From Cynocephalus volans (Eukaryota; Chordata; Mammalia; Dermoptera; Cynocephalidae): DNA of 64,000 bases. Position numbers and translations under genes: made by a program. Location: the NCBI RefSeq assembly GCF_027409185.1, contig NC_084475.1:16078130-16142129 (forward strand). The letters are read 5' to 3'. This document shows positions 1-11,270 of this stretch, one piece after another. Position 1 is the first letter of the stretch, and the number at the start of each line of letters is the position of its first letter. The notes beneath the pieces are model-generated. The model worked only from the letters and a program-made list of their open reading frames with translations, was not told the DNA's origin and did not search any database.

Positions 1-259
1 CCCGTCTCAACCTCCCTCACCCCTAAATCTTTGTTAACCACAAGTTTCAATTCTCTGTGGTTACAAAAAAAACAGAGGTAATATTTTCCCTTTTATTTAA
101 TAAACATATAAGCAGCATTTTTTCTGCTTTCTTGCATGAAACACATCTTCTGTTTCTGCTAGATTACTCTTTTTTAGTTTTATGGCACAAGGGCAGAAAG
201 TTGTGGAACTTGTTCTCTCTTTACTTCTCAAACTTTTTCAGATTTAGATAGTTCAATGG

Positions 260-355
260 GGCTGGCCAGTTAGCTCAGTTGGTTAGTGTGATGCTGATAA
301 CACCGAGATCCAGGGTTTGATCCCTGTACCAGCCAGCTACCAAAAATAAAAAGAG
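260..355 (+). repeat. tRNA-Ile-derived SINE, monomer
   Basis: A tRNA-Ile-like body has an A box (TTAGCTCAGTTGG), a GATAACACC anticodon-loop region and a B-box-like GGTTTGATCC. It is followed by an A-rich tail. A 12-bp flanking duplication (ATAGTTCAATGG at 248-259, ATGGTTCAGTGG at 356-367, two mismatches) supports retrotransposition. The divergence from the tRNA suggests an older copy. Confidence 0.85.
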
Positions 356-429
356 ATGGTTCAGTGGCAAGGTCTGGTGTCCTCCTATCTGGCAAGGATC
401 CTCGATGTCTGAATATTTTGTCTTAGGAG

Positions 430-540
430 CCAAAATGAAATAATGCATGTAGTGTGTTTAGCTCAGAGCCTGGCCCACAGTAAGCTTTTAAGAAATGCTA
501 GCTATTACTATTATTATCATCATTATTATTGTATCTGGAC
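430..540 (+). repeat. MIR fragment
   Basis: The text reads like the 3' part of the mammalian-wide MIR SINE: AATGCATGTAGTGTGTTTAG, then CAGAGCCTGGCCCACAGTAAG, ending in ATTATTATTATC. It is heavily diverged, as expected for this ancient family. Confidence 0.75.
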
Positions 541-1218
541 CATGACACTAAGATCATTGTCAGTCAAGACCAGGAACAAGGCTGGTTGCAAGGATGCAAG
601 ATCATCCCAAGACCCCTCCCAGGTGGCCGGGCAACCTAAACCAGTTGTCACAGGGAACAACCCCTCCCCAAACAGTCTGACCACAGGAGAAGGTGAAGTG
701 GTATGGCATATGAAAACCAATAATTTGTGTGGTAACAGATGCCATTTACTGGCTGTGTTTTATATGCCAATATAGCTAAGGGTTTTAATTGCCAACTAGA
801 ATGTCAACTGTATCATGCCTTCCTTTGACTCTTATTATCAGCAATGCCATTAGGAAGAGAACCAGCTTGTGCTGAATACTGCCTATGTGCTAGACACTAG
901 GAACAATGTGTCTCATCTAACTTCACTAAGCCTCACTAAGCCTCAGAGTCCTCGTCTGTAATAATGGCGGGGTGTTATGGGAAATAGTCAATAATGTACA
1001 TTTTCTTGCTTTCTGTAGGCTTGTTTCATTTGAAAGTAGGATAGGGTTGCTTGCAAATCAATTCTAATGCTTTTGGCTCTTTTGATCCCTTCTGTAGCTG
1101 AGTGTTCCATGAGATTTCACTCAGTCACAAAGCCCCCGGAAGTTTACTAATACCTCCTCTGTTCTGCTTTGAGCTCCAAAGATATAAAACAACTTGCTTT
1201 GAACTTTTGCTTGCAAGA
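541..1218. other. intergenic stretch, no gene recognised
   Basis: I find no exon-like or coding pattern here. The part around 860-975 (CTATGTGCTAGACACTAGG and CCTCAGAGTCCTCGTCTGTAA) resembles degraded MIR sequence. The short open frames have no recognisable protein similarity. Confidence 0.5.
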
Positions 1219-1310
1219 GGCTGGCTGGTTAGCTCAGCTGGTTAAAGCACAGCCTTATAACACCGAAATCACGAATTCAGATCCCCATACTGGCCAGCTG
1301 CCAAAAAAAT
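1219..1310 (+). repeat. tRNA-Ile-derived SINE, monomer
   Basis: This monomer begins GGCTGGCTGGTTAGCTCAGC, carries the TATAACACC loop region, and ends in CCAGCTGCCAAAAAAATAA. The A-rich tail appears to be where the RPS4X retrocopy inserted, because the tail sequence is repeated on the far side of that copy. Confidence 0.85.
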
Positions 1311-1320
1311 AATAAATTTT

Positions 1321-1395
1321 ATTTATTTATTTATTTTTAATTATTTTGTTTATTTATTTATTTATTTTTAAATTATTTTTTTAAATCATGCTGTA
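1321..1395 (-). repeat. decayed poly(A) tail of the RPS4X retrocopy
   Basis: On the plus strand this is a run of TTTA and T-rich units; read on the minus strand it is A-rich and directly follows the 3' untranslated region of the ribosomal-protein copy. A poly(A) tail that has picked up substitutions and expanded as a (TTTA)n microsatellite is the simplest explanation. Confidence 0.7.
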
Positions 1396-1446
1396 TTATC
1401 TTTAATTAGTACACAGACATTTCTAACATGTCACCCAGAGACCATT

Positions 1447-2636
<1,190 letters not shown>

Positions 2637-2650
2637 AGAAATCCTTTCTG

Positions 2651-2795
2651 GGGCCGAGCCCGTGGCGCACTAGGGAGAGTGCGGCGCTGGGAGCGCGGCG
2701 ACGCTCCCGCTGCGGTTCGGATCCTGTATAGGAATGGCCGGTGCATTCACTGGCTAAGTGCCGGTCACGATAAAAAGACAAAAAAAAAAAAAAAT
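2651..2795 (+). repeat. GC-rich tRNA-derived SINE variant
   Basis: The element starts GGGCCGAGCCCGTGGCGCAC and carries a palindromic core, GGGAGCG then CGCTCCC, where other copies have the anticodon region. It then has GGTTCGGATCC and GTGCCGGTCACGA before an A-rich tail. A perfect 14-bp duplication, AGAAATCCTTTCTG at 2637-2650 and 2796-2809, brackets it. The perfect duplication points to a fairly recent insertion. Confidence 0.9.
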
Positions 2796-2914
2796 AGAAA
2801 TCCTTTCTGACATTCTGCACAGAAAAATTTCCTCACCAGCCTCTGGCCTGGTTTGGAGGCCATGAAAGGAGAGGCCTAAACCAGGAGTAACTGAGGAGTT
2901 AGAAATTGAATGTG

Positions 2915-3083
2915 GGGCCGGCCCGTGGCTCACTCGGGAGAGTGTGGTGCTGATAACACCAAGGCCACGGGTTCGGATCCCATATAGGGATGACCAGTTA
3001 GCTCAGTTGGGAGAGTGTGGTGCTGACAACACCAAGTCAAGGGTTAAGATCCCCTTACCGGTCATCTTTAAAAAAAAAAAAAA
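2915..3083 (+). repeat. tRNA-Ile-derived SINE, dimer
   Basis: Two tRNA-like units lie head to tail. The first begins GGCCGGCCCGTGGCTCACTC and the second GGGATGACCAGTTAGCTCAG; the element ends TTACCGGTCATCTTT plus A tail. A perfect 14-bp duplication, AGAAATTGAATGTG at 2901-2914 and 3084-3097, flanks it. Confidence 0.92.
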
Positions 3084-3238
3084 AGAAATTGAATGTGAAT
3101 GGGAGATGAAAGAACTTGGTTGGGCTTGCATTTAGTACTAAAGGGACAAAGGCTTAATGAGTGTCTTCAAACACAAACAGTGGTAGAAGATGACCACCAC
3201 CGGCCACCACCTTTGTCCTTATTTATTGGATACCAGAC

Positions 3239-3413
3239 GGGCCGGCCCGTGGCTCACTCGGGAGAGTACGGTGCTGATAACACCAAGGCCCCGGGTTCGG
3301 ATCCCATATACGGATGGCCGGTTCGCTCACTGGCTGAGCGTGGTGCTGACAACACCAAGTCAAGGGTTAAGATCCCCTTACCGGTCATCTTTTAAAAAAA
3401 AAAAAAAAAAGAT
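3239..3413 (+). repeat. tRNA-Ile-derived SINE, dimer
   Basis: Same two-unit architecture as the copy at 2915. The second unit begins GATGGCCGGTTCGCTCACTG. A perfect 14-bp duplication, ATTGGATACCAGAC at 3225-3238 and 3414-3427, flanks it. Confidence 0.92.
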
Positions 3414-3427
3414 ATTGGATACCAGAC

Positions 3428-4316
3428 AAATTGTAGCTTAGTGAATTCAGGTTAGATCCAAGTGGGAACTTTTTGACATAAGAAGTAAGTACTGGAATGT
3501 GTTACTGAGGTTGCAGAATCTCTTTTGATTGGGTGATTAAATACCGTTTGTTTGGCACAAGATTGGAGGCAAGGGAGTGAACTCTCTTAGTTTTCTATAT
3601 ATGCATAGTTACTCTATTAACAGTGCGGCAACAAATAGCCCTGTTTACCCAATAAACAGGTGCACCTTAGGACTTGAGCAGCTTTAAATTTACCAAGTCA
3701 ATCCTAGATAAATATAAGATCTGAGCATTTTACAGAACAGAAACTGGACTCCCGCAGCCAGGGGGGAATGCAAGAAGGGCTCCTGCCACTTTTCACACGG
3801 CCTCTGATCTCTGTCTCCTCCAGCCTATCCTTTAGACCCTCCAGCAGCTGAAGGAAAAGCTATGTGACCCCAAGTACCTCTGTCCAGGAGGAAAGGAGAG
3901 AACCTAAACCTTAGGGGAATGCCGGCAATGTGGGCTTGGCAGAGGGGAATGCCGGGAATGTTACCACAGTCCAGAGTTCAGATCTCACAGCTTGGCGTGG
4001 CCCTGCCCTGACATCTTTCATGGAAAATAAAGAGGGGCGCTCTGCTTGGGAGCTGTGAATCCTGCATCTGAATCATATTGCTTTTCTGAGCCCGTGTGTC
4101 TTATTATAACTAGAAAAACTTCATCCAGTCTGACTCAGGCTGCAGAGAACTAAATATGCTGGTAAAATACCCACTAAACTTGGGGTCCAACGAGACCACA
4201 CAAGCAGCTGTCTTTGTTATCAAACTGTCATGCATGCTGCTTAGCAAAGCAATTGTGACAATACTCCCATCACAGTGCTCTTCAAAACAAAGTTCTCTCA
4301 GAAATAGTTTTTTTAC
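3428..4316. other. intergenic stretch, no gene recognised
   Basis: No coding or exon signal. A small imperfect direct repeat containing GGGAATGCCGG occurs twice between 3915 and 3960. Otherwise I see only unique-looking sequence. Confidence 0.4.
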
Positions 4317-4485
4317 GGCCGGCCAGTGGCTCACTCGGGAGAGTGCAGTGCTGATAACACCAAGGCCATGGGTTCAGATCTCATATAGGGATGGCTGGTT
4401 AGCTCAATGGGTGAGCGAGGTGCTGACATCACCAAGACAAGGGTTAAGATCCCCTTACCGGTCATCTTTAAAAAAAAAAAATAAA
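4317..4485 (+). repeat. tRNA-Ile-derived SINE, dimer
   Basis: Dimeric copy starting GGCCGGCCAGTGGCTCACTC and ending TTACCGGTCATCTTT plus A tail. The flanks (GAAATAGTTTTTTTAC before, GAAAGTTTTTTAAG after) look like an imperfect target-site duplication. Confidence 0.9.
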
Positions 4486-4675
4486 GAAAGTTTTTTAAGT
4501 TAAGTGAGAATTTCTGGAAGGATATTCAAGAAACTTGTAGTATTAGTTGCCTAGGGAAACGGGAAACAGGAGGTAATGGACAGGAGCAGGAGAGAGACAT
4601 ATTTTTCACTGTATACCTTTTGAATTATTTACACACATGTATTATGTATTCCAAAATAAATATGATTTTCTTTCT

Positions 4676-4773
4676 TTTTTTTTTTTTGGTGGCTAGCCAT
4701 TGCAGGTATCCAAAACCTTGGCCTTGGTGTTAGAACACCATGCTCTAACCAACTGAGCTAACCGGCCAGCCCA
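4676..4773 (-). repeat. tRNA-Ile-derived SINE, monomer
   Basis: Reversed monomer: a T run, then GGTGTTAGAACACCATGCTC and GAGCTAACCGGCCAGCCC. I could not find a clear flanking duplication. Confidence 0.85.
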
Positions 4774-4884
4774 AACATAATATTTTTTAAAACATGAGAT
4801 TTGTAAAACTGTGTGGTATTCATCTTAGCTCTTCTTACAAATCAGATTTATTTCCTTTCTTTTTAGCTTCTCGTTTCACTAATA

Positions 4885-5110
4885 ATCACAATGATCACAT
4901 CTGCCTTTTGGTCACCATTTACTATGTATCAGGCACTGTGCTCCGCATCTTCTGTTCATGATCTCATTTAACAAGCCAACAAGAAGGTTCTATCGTTATC
5001 CAAATTCTACAGATGAGGGAGCGAGAATTAGAGAAGTTCCATAGCCAGTAAGTATCAGATGCAGAATTCAAACTTGGGTTTGTCTGACTAGCCACGGCCT
5101 CCCACAACCT
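4885..5110 (-). repeat. MIR element
   Basis: Reverse-complement MIR: TTTACTATGTATCAGGCACT, ATCTCATTTAACAAGCC and TCTACAGATGAGGGAGCGAG appear in the expected order and spacing. It is strongly diverged. Confidence 0.75.
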
Positions 5111-6617
5111 ACTGCCTCAATAGCTGCAAGAACATCGAAGTATTAAACTGCACAAACATATTAGGAACTTTCTCATAAATTTCTTCATCAACCAAACCCC
5201 TAAAAGGCATTAAAGTAATGAAGCACATTTAATGCATGCTCTTTTCTTGATAGCAAAACTGGGTTTTCCGTACATGTGCTTTTTCATGTTGGAGGCACAG
5301 ATTGTTTCTGGGACTAGCAGCATTCAAAAGGAAAGGGGACCCTTTTAGTTTGAGTTAGAAGACACCACCAATAGACACACCAGCCCTATTTCTCATTTAA
5401 GGGGGAAAGTTCTAGGGTTCAGAACAAAGCTGCAAGAATATGAGAGGCCCTATGAAAGGACAAGCCCCTGCATTACTGGTAGTTTCTATGGACACGAGAA
5501 GAAAGGACAGGATTGCAATGAAAAATAACCAAGCAGCCTGCAATTTGAGATGAGGCTGCAGAAGACCAGGTGGAATAACAGCTGATAATATATCACACAC
5601 CCTCACAAAGCCCTATCACCCAAAGATAGAAAAGGAGTTTTATAAACAGTCATCAATTATTCCAACTTTTTGTGGGGAAAATCAAGGCAGGGATCTGGTA
5701 ATCATCCTTAAATAAACCAGCCTTCCTTCGTGTAGCTTATATGTACTGCTGAGGGAGGCTTTTTAAGCATAAACTTTACATACTTTGCAGTTCAAAAGCA
5801 TCTTCACTTGCATTATCTCATTTGCTCAAACAAGGATCCTCGTCCTCCTCTGGTCCTGGTGTCCAATAACCTCTCTCTCCACATGCTCCCAATGAGCAAC
5901 CAAGTAAGGTGGGCTGCCTTTGAATAGCAGACGCTGGGAAGCAACAGCAAGCAGGGTTCTAGGTCTGTAGGCTCTGTCCGAGGTAGAGTTTTTTGGGACA
6001 TTTACTTGATGTTAAACAATAATGGTTATGGTCATTCAGGTTTGGCTAGAACAAAGTGTAAGAGAGATTTCTCCCACCTTCCTCTTCAAAGATTGCATTC
6101 ATGATGCTCCTGAAATTAATCATGCACAAGCATGAGCATCCACCAGAGCGGGCCAGGTGGCTAAGAAGCACAGGTATGCTGGGGACATTCCAAGCCAGGA
6201 GGCCTTGTTCTTTCCCAGTGTCCAGCCATCTCTACCCAGTAAACCCCAACAGGATGTCAACCTCCAGGTTACGCAGGATGGCCATTCCAGTGGCATAGTC
6301 TGGAAATCTGGCTCCCAATTAAAAGTTAATAACTTTAGAAAAGATCCAAGCTGAAGGTATACTATGGCTGACCGGTGCCGAACCTTCTCAAGGAGTAGTG
6401 TTTTTAACCTTTTAAAAATTTTAATTATTTCCCCTCAGGATAAATAGTAAATTGAATTTAAATTCTCCTTAATGAGAGAAATTAAATACTAAGAAATAAG
6501 ATTTTGTTGGGCAGAGTTGAGGTATAAATCTAGACCACAAACTATTGCAATATTTAAGATTTTTCCATCTTCTAAGAACCAAATTTTTTACCCATTAGCA
6601 GCAATATTGCCTCTGTC
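5111..6617. other. intergenic stretch, no gene recognised
   Basis: The only open frames are short and lack similarity to families I know. No repeat beyond low-complexity AT tracts could be assigned. Confidence 0.4.
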
Positions 6618-6631
6618 AAGAATACATTTCA

Positions 6632-6772
6632 GGCCGAGCCCGTGGCGCACTCGGTAGAGTGCCGCGCTGGGAGCGCGGCGACGCTCCCGCCGCGGGTTCG
6701 GATCCTATATAGGAATGACCAGTGCACTCACTGGCTGAGTGCCGGTCACGAAAAAACGACAAAAAAAAAAAA
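6632..6772 (+). repeat. GC-rich tRNA-derived SINE variant
   Basis: Starts GGCCGAGCCCGTGGCGCAC, has the GGGAGCG/CGCTCCC palindrome, then GGGTTCGGATCCTATATAGG and a short second half ending GGTCACGAAAAAACGAC. A perfect 14-bp duplication, AAGAATACATTTCA at 6618-6631 and 6773-6786, flanks it. Confidence 0.92.
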
Positions 6773-6786
6773 AAGAATACATTTCA

Positions 6787-8554
6787 ACAAGGAAATTTAA
6801 AATTTATCTTTTAGGAGCATAATTTTTATTCCTAGATGGCCACTTATGCATCATTCTTAGCTTGAAAATTATGAGGTGTATCAAGCAACCAGCTTTACAA
6901 TGCTGAATAGAAACAAAAAAAAAAAGTCTGTTGTGTATGTTTTCTTGTTTAAAGGTTTGCTTGTTTTTTACTTTCTAATCAGGTAAATTTAGTCTTAATC
7001 ACTTTGTTTCTGTTTTTAAATCTGTGGCCCACAGATTGACATATTTGGCCAAGTCGCCCCTCTGCAACCCAGAATTAGCCTAGTTGTTTATCAAGGATAG
7101 AGAAAACAAGGCTGCATACTGTACCTTCAAGTTAAGCTTGGATTTTCCGTTCTCGTCTAGAAGCTGGAATGGCACGTTCGAATAGGCTGCTATCCCTGGG
7201 GGTGTATGTCACAAGCATCTGCTCCCTAAATAATGTGCCCTCTCCACTCACAAACACAGCAACACCAGAAAAGCAGCTAATCTTTCCCACTGTGGGAAGT
7301 TTGTGATGAATGACAAGCTTAAGGTTTATTTTTGGCTTCAACCCACAGCCCATTTATTGTGTGATCCTGAGTAAAACCACCTAGCCTGGTTGTCCCACAT
7401 TTCTGCCTTCTAGAATATGGATATGATGTTACTAAGTCTGCAGCCCACTTCAAAGGGATGTCCTAAGCAGAAGGGAGGTCACTGGTAAAAGGCTCTGTGT
7501 GTACACAAAGCAGATGTGTGTGAAATTTAAGGGTTACTAGAACTGTAATCAGATCTGAACTCCAGGGCAATAAAGACATCTAGGTAGTTCTAAAGTCTGC
7601 TTGTTCTAAACAACATGCTAATCACACTCCTTGATAAAATCAAAATAAAACCAAGGTAACAGCCTGTGTTCATTGGCCCTCTAACCCAAGACAAACTGCT
7701 CCACTGCAGGGTTGTCCCCTCCTGAGCACACGAGGATTGCTTTCCCAAGAAGAGCACCTGCGTTTATTAGCTGACTTGGATCACGCAGTCATTACTGTGC
7801 CAACTGCCCTCTGGGCCCACCCCCTCAGCTGGGGAAGGTGGCAAAGAAGAACGAATAGCAAAGGCTTGGACATCTGACATCACCAACCTGGCTAGAGATT
7901 GTTAAGGAAGTCTCAGGTGTTGCCCTCAGACACAACCCCAAACAGCCCCCTCTCAGACCTTCTTGCACTTTATCTGAGGCCCACTAGTCTTGTGGATCCC
8001 ATAGCTAACTTCGATTCATCCATACATGCTGATCCTGGAAGACGTGGCAAGCACCAGGGGGAGAAAGACCCATCATTGTGAGCACACACAGACTTGGCCC
8101 TAAGGGGCTGATAAGGTGGTGTGAGCATAAGCTGAAAGGTTGGGAAAGGTACTAGTGAGTCCTCAGTCGCACTTGATCCCTAAAATGGCCAGTTGTTTTG
8201 AACAGGAATATTATGTTCCCAGGCATTGACAGCACCTTTAGGCACTAACCAGTTGCCTTGCAAATTCCTGCCTTTTATCAGAAAGTGCCCTGGGCAAAAA
8301 GGTGCAGGTGAACTGATACAAACTCAGCACTGTCCTTGGAAAAGGAGGAGTAATCTTATGGGGAAATGACCTTCCATTAAGGAATCTGCAACTGGCAACA
8401 GTTTTTCCTCTGGGGCATCTTTCATCAGACTTTCTCAGGTTTTAGTGCATCCAGAAGTGACAAGGCCCTTCCTCGGGTCAGGCACGTGCTAACTAGCTAA
8501 CCAAGAATCTCAAGACTGATATATAGACCAAACTGGTCATGGATTTATTCACTA
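6787..8554. other. intergenic stretch, no gene recognised
   Basis: I see no coding exon, structured RNA or clear repeat family in this interval. The few short frames are consistent with chance. Confidence 0.4.
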
Positions 8555-8660
8555 CAGGAAGCAGCAGAGCCAAGCAGTTAAGAAACTGGGCTCTGTGACC
8601 ACATGACCCAGTAATTTCACTCCTAGGTATATATCTAATAGAAATGAAAACACACTTCCT

Positions 8661-8788
8661 GGGCCGAGCCCGTGGCGCACTTGGTAGAGTGCAGCGCTGG
8701 CAGCGCGGCGACGCTCCCGCCGCGGGTTCGGATCCTATATAGGACTGACCGGTGTGCCGGTCACAAAAAAACGACAAAAAAAAAAAAC
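8661..8788 (+). repeat. GC-rich tRNA-derived SINE variant, shortened second half
   Basis: Starts GGGCCGAGCCCGTGGCGCAC with the GGCAGCG/CGCTCCC core. The second half is shorter than in the copy at 6632 (ACTGACCGGTGTGCCGGTCAC). A perfect 14-bp duplication, AAAACACACTTCCT at 8647-8660 and 8789-8802, flanks it. Confidence 0.92.
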
Positions 8789-9231
8789 AAAACACACTTC
8801 CTCACAAAAACTCATACATGAAGGTTCACAGCAGCATTATTCATAGTAGCCCAAAAGTAGAAACAACCCAAATGCTCACCAACTGATGAATGGGTAAAGA
8901 AAATGTGGTATATTCAGAAGTAAAAAGAAATGAAGCACTGATACATGTATGAATAAATGAATCTTGAAAACATTATGCTAAGTGAAAGAAGCCAGTCACA
9001 AATGATCGAATGTATAATTCCATTCGCATCAAGTGTCCAGAATAGATAAATCCAAAGAGACAGAAAATAGATTAGTGGTTGCCTAGGGCTGGGGGAGGAG
9101 GTTGGGGGAAATGGAAGTGACCAAGGGATTCAGGGTTTCGTTTTGGAGTGATGAAAATGTTCTAAAATTGGTTGTGGTGATGATTGCACAACTCTGTGAA
9201 TATACTAAGAGCCATAGAATGGTACACTTTA

Positions 9232-9271
9232 TCAGCACCACACTCTCCCGAGTGAGCCATGGGCCGGCCCC
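9232..9271 (-). repeat. 3'-truncated, tailless SINE fragment
   Basis: Forty bases match only the first part of the dimeric SINE on the minus strand (GGGGCCGGCCCATGGCTCAC, stopping in TGCTGA). There is no A tail, yet a perfect 16-bp direct repeat, AGAATGGTACACTTTA at 9216-9231 and 9272-9287, brackets it. At the truncated end, TAA is shared between the SINE and the target. Confidence 0.85.
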
Positions 9272-9354
9272 AGAATGGTACACTTTAAATGGGCAAGTTG
9301 TATGGTATGTGAATTATATCTCAATAAAGCTGTTTGGAAAAAAACCAAAAACAA

Positions 9355-9562
9355 ACGCTGGCTGCTGGGGCCAGACTGCTTTGCTTGAATCCTGTTCTAC
9401 CACATACTAAATGTGTGTGACAAGTTACTTAGACCCTCTGGGCCTCAGTTTTCTTATCTCTGAAATGGGGATGATAGTTATTATGTAAAGCACTTAGAGC
9501 AGTGCACAGTACATAGTAAGCCCTACATAAGAGTTAACTATTACTGCTATTATTATTACTCA
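9355..9562 (+). repeat. MIR element
   Basis: Nearly complete MIR order: a diverged tRNA-like start, GTGACAAGTTACTTAGACCC, CCTCAGTTTTCTTATCTCTG, AAAGCACTTAGAGCAGTGCA, and a TATTACTGCTATTATTATT end. Confidence 0.85.
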
Positions 9563-9689
9563 AATGTGTCTCTAGGACACCCCCGTGCTGGTTTTGAGGC
9601 ACTCAAGAAGCTGAGTCAGAAGGACACTTAGAAAGCATGAAGTTGGAAGCATGCAGATATTCTTGTGGGACACTGCATCAGACCTTGGA

Positions 9690-10154
9690 AAGCCCTTCAC
9701 TCACTCGTTTGTCAGCATTGTATGAATATGTGCCAGGCACTGCTCTAAGAGCTGGGAAAACAGCAGTGCCCAAAATAGATACAACTTCCTGCTCAAATGA
9801 AGCTTATATCCCAGTGGAAGAAGACTGGCAATGAACAAATAAACAAGAAAATGGGCAGGTGAGGATCAGTGTCCTGAAAAAGAAAAAGTGAGTATGATGG
9901 AGATGGGGAACGTGTTAGGTTGGGGGTGAAGGGAGTCCTCTCAGAGAAGCAGACATCCTGATTATGAAAACCTCTCAGGGAGGGGCATTATGGCTGTTGG
10001 AATAGCTGCTGCAAAGGTCCTGAAGCAGGAACATGCTAGGCGTGTTGAAGAAAAAGAAAGAAGGACCGTGTGGCTGGAGCTTGGTGACATTGAGGAGTGT
10101 GATGGGAGTAAGGTTGAAAATATAGGAAGGGCCTTGGAGACATGCGTGACAGCT
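9690..10154 (-). repeat. LINE-2-like fragment, left part
   Basis: The text matches the reverse of the common L2 3' region: TATGTGCCAGGCACTGCTCT, GCTGGGAAAACAGCAGTGCC and AATGAAGCTTATATCCCAGT. It continues beyond the MaLR insertion at 10155. Confidence 0.65.
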
Positions 10155-10675
10155 GGCCTCCAGGATGGCTCCAATGATCTCTGCCTCTTGGTATTAACTC
10201 CCTGTGTGGTTCCCTGCCACAGAACAGGGCTGTCCTGTATCCCATAGTATATTGTAGAAATGATAGGGTATGACTTCCAAGATAGGTCATAAAAGACATT
10301 GAGGTTTCTGCCTTGTTCTCCCTTGGAACATTTGCTTTGGGGAAAGCCAGCAGCTCTGTCCTGAGTACACTCAAACAACCCTATGGGAGCATCCAAATGA
10401 TGAGGGCTGAGGCTTCCTGTCAACAGCCAGGATTAACTTTTCAACCATGCAAGTGAGGCACCTTTGGTCCTGTAGCCCTGGTCAAGCCTTCAGATGACTG
10501 TGGCCGTGACATCTTGTCAGCAACCACATGAGAGACCCCAGACCCAGAATCATCCTGCTAAGCTGCTCCCAGATTCCTGACCCACAGAAACTGTTTAAGA
10601 CAATCGATGTTTATTGTTTTTAATCCACCAAACTTTAGGGCAATTTCTTAGGCAGCAATAGGTAACTAATACACC
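10155..10675 (+). repeat. MLT1-type MaLR solo LTR
   Basis: Typical MLT1 LTR phrases: CTCTTGGTATTAACTCCCTG, AGGCTTCCTGTCAACAGCCA, GAGAGACCCCAGACCCAGAA, and the end TAGGCAGCAATAGGTAACTA. It sits inside an L2-like repeat. It is an old noncoding LTR with no viral genes attached. Confidence 0.75.
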
Positions 10676-11270
10676 ATAGTAAGGACTTGAGATTTTAGTC
10701 TAAGATGGGAAATCATTTAAGTTCAAGCAGGGGAGGGAAATAATCTGGCTTCTGTTGTGAAAAGATCCCTCTGGCTACTGGGTAGAGCCTGCAATGTAGG
10801 GAGCTAGAGAAGAAGAGGGGCCTGGTTAGGAGCTATTGCAATAGTACAGCACGTGTTGATAGTGGCCTGGCCCAGGGTGGTAGAGCTGGAAATAACAGAA
10901 GTGGACAGATTTGGGTAGTAATATGGAGTTAGGGCCCATAGAACTTGCTGATAACTGAGTACAGAAAGCAAGGAAAGAGTAGAGCAGCTGCATGTTTGGC
11001 TGTACCATTTACTGCAAAGAGAGGACTGGAAGAAGGAAGCTTTTGCAGGGAAGAGGCTAGGGCTTGGTTTGGATGTTTTAAGCTTGAGATGCTTATGAGA
11101 CATCCAAGTGGATGTGTCAAGGGGTTTAGGGGAGAGGTCAAGACTGGTATGAATACGGGACTCATCAGCATACATATGGCATTTAGGACCATGAGACTAA
11201 AACAGAGAAGAGAGGAGGCCCTGCCCACTCCGATATCGCAGGGTTGATCAGAGGAGGAGCTAGCAAGGGG
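10676..11270 (-). repeat. LINE-2-like fragment, right part
   Basis: Phrases such as AAAGATCCCTCTGGCTACTG, GAGCTATTGCAATAGTACAG and GGCCCAGGGTGGTAGAGCTG match the reverse of the ancient L2 3' region, continuing the left part across the MLT1 insertion. Confidence 0.6.

Larger units (their letters stand above)
8555..9345 (+). repeat. old L1 3' end with two SINE insertions
   Basis: This matches the end of L1 ORF2 and its 3' UTR: GCAGCATTATTCATAGTAGC, TAGTGGTTGCCTAGGGCTGG, and AAATGGGCAAGTTGTATGG ending CTCAATAAAGCTG. It is interrupted by a GC-rich SINE at 8661-8788 and by a 40-bp SINE fragment at 9232-9271, so it is older than both. Confidence 0.85.

Noticed and set aside
2944-3441. Small open frames of 60-100 codons on the plus strand
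   Set aside because: They lie in dimeric SINEs; similar translations ([13 protein letters not shown] and [12 protein letters not shown]) recur wherever the SINE occurs.
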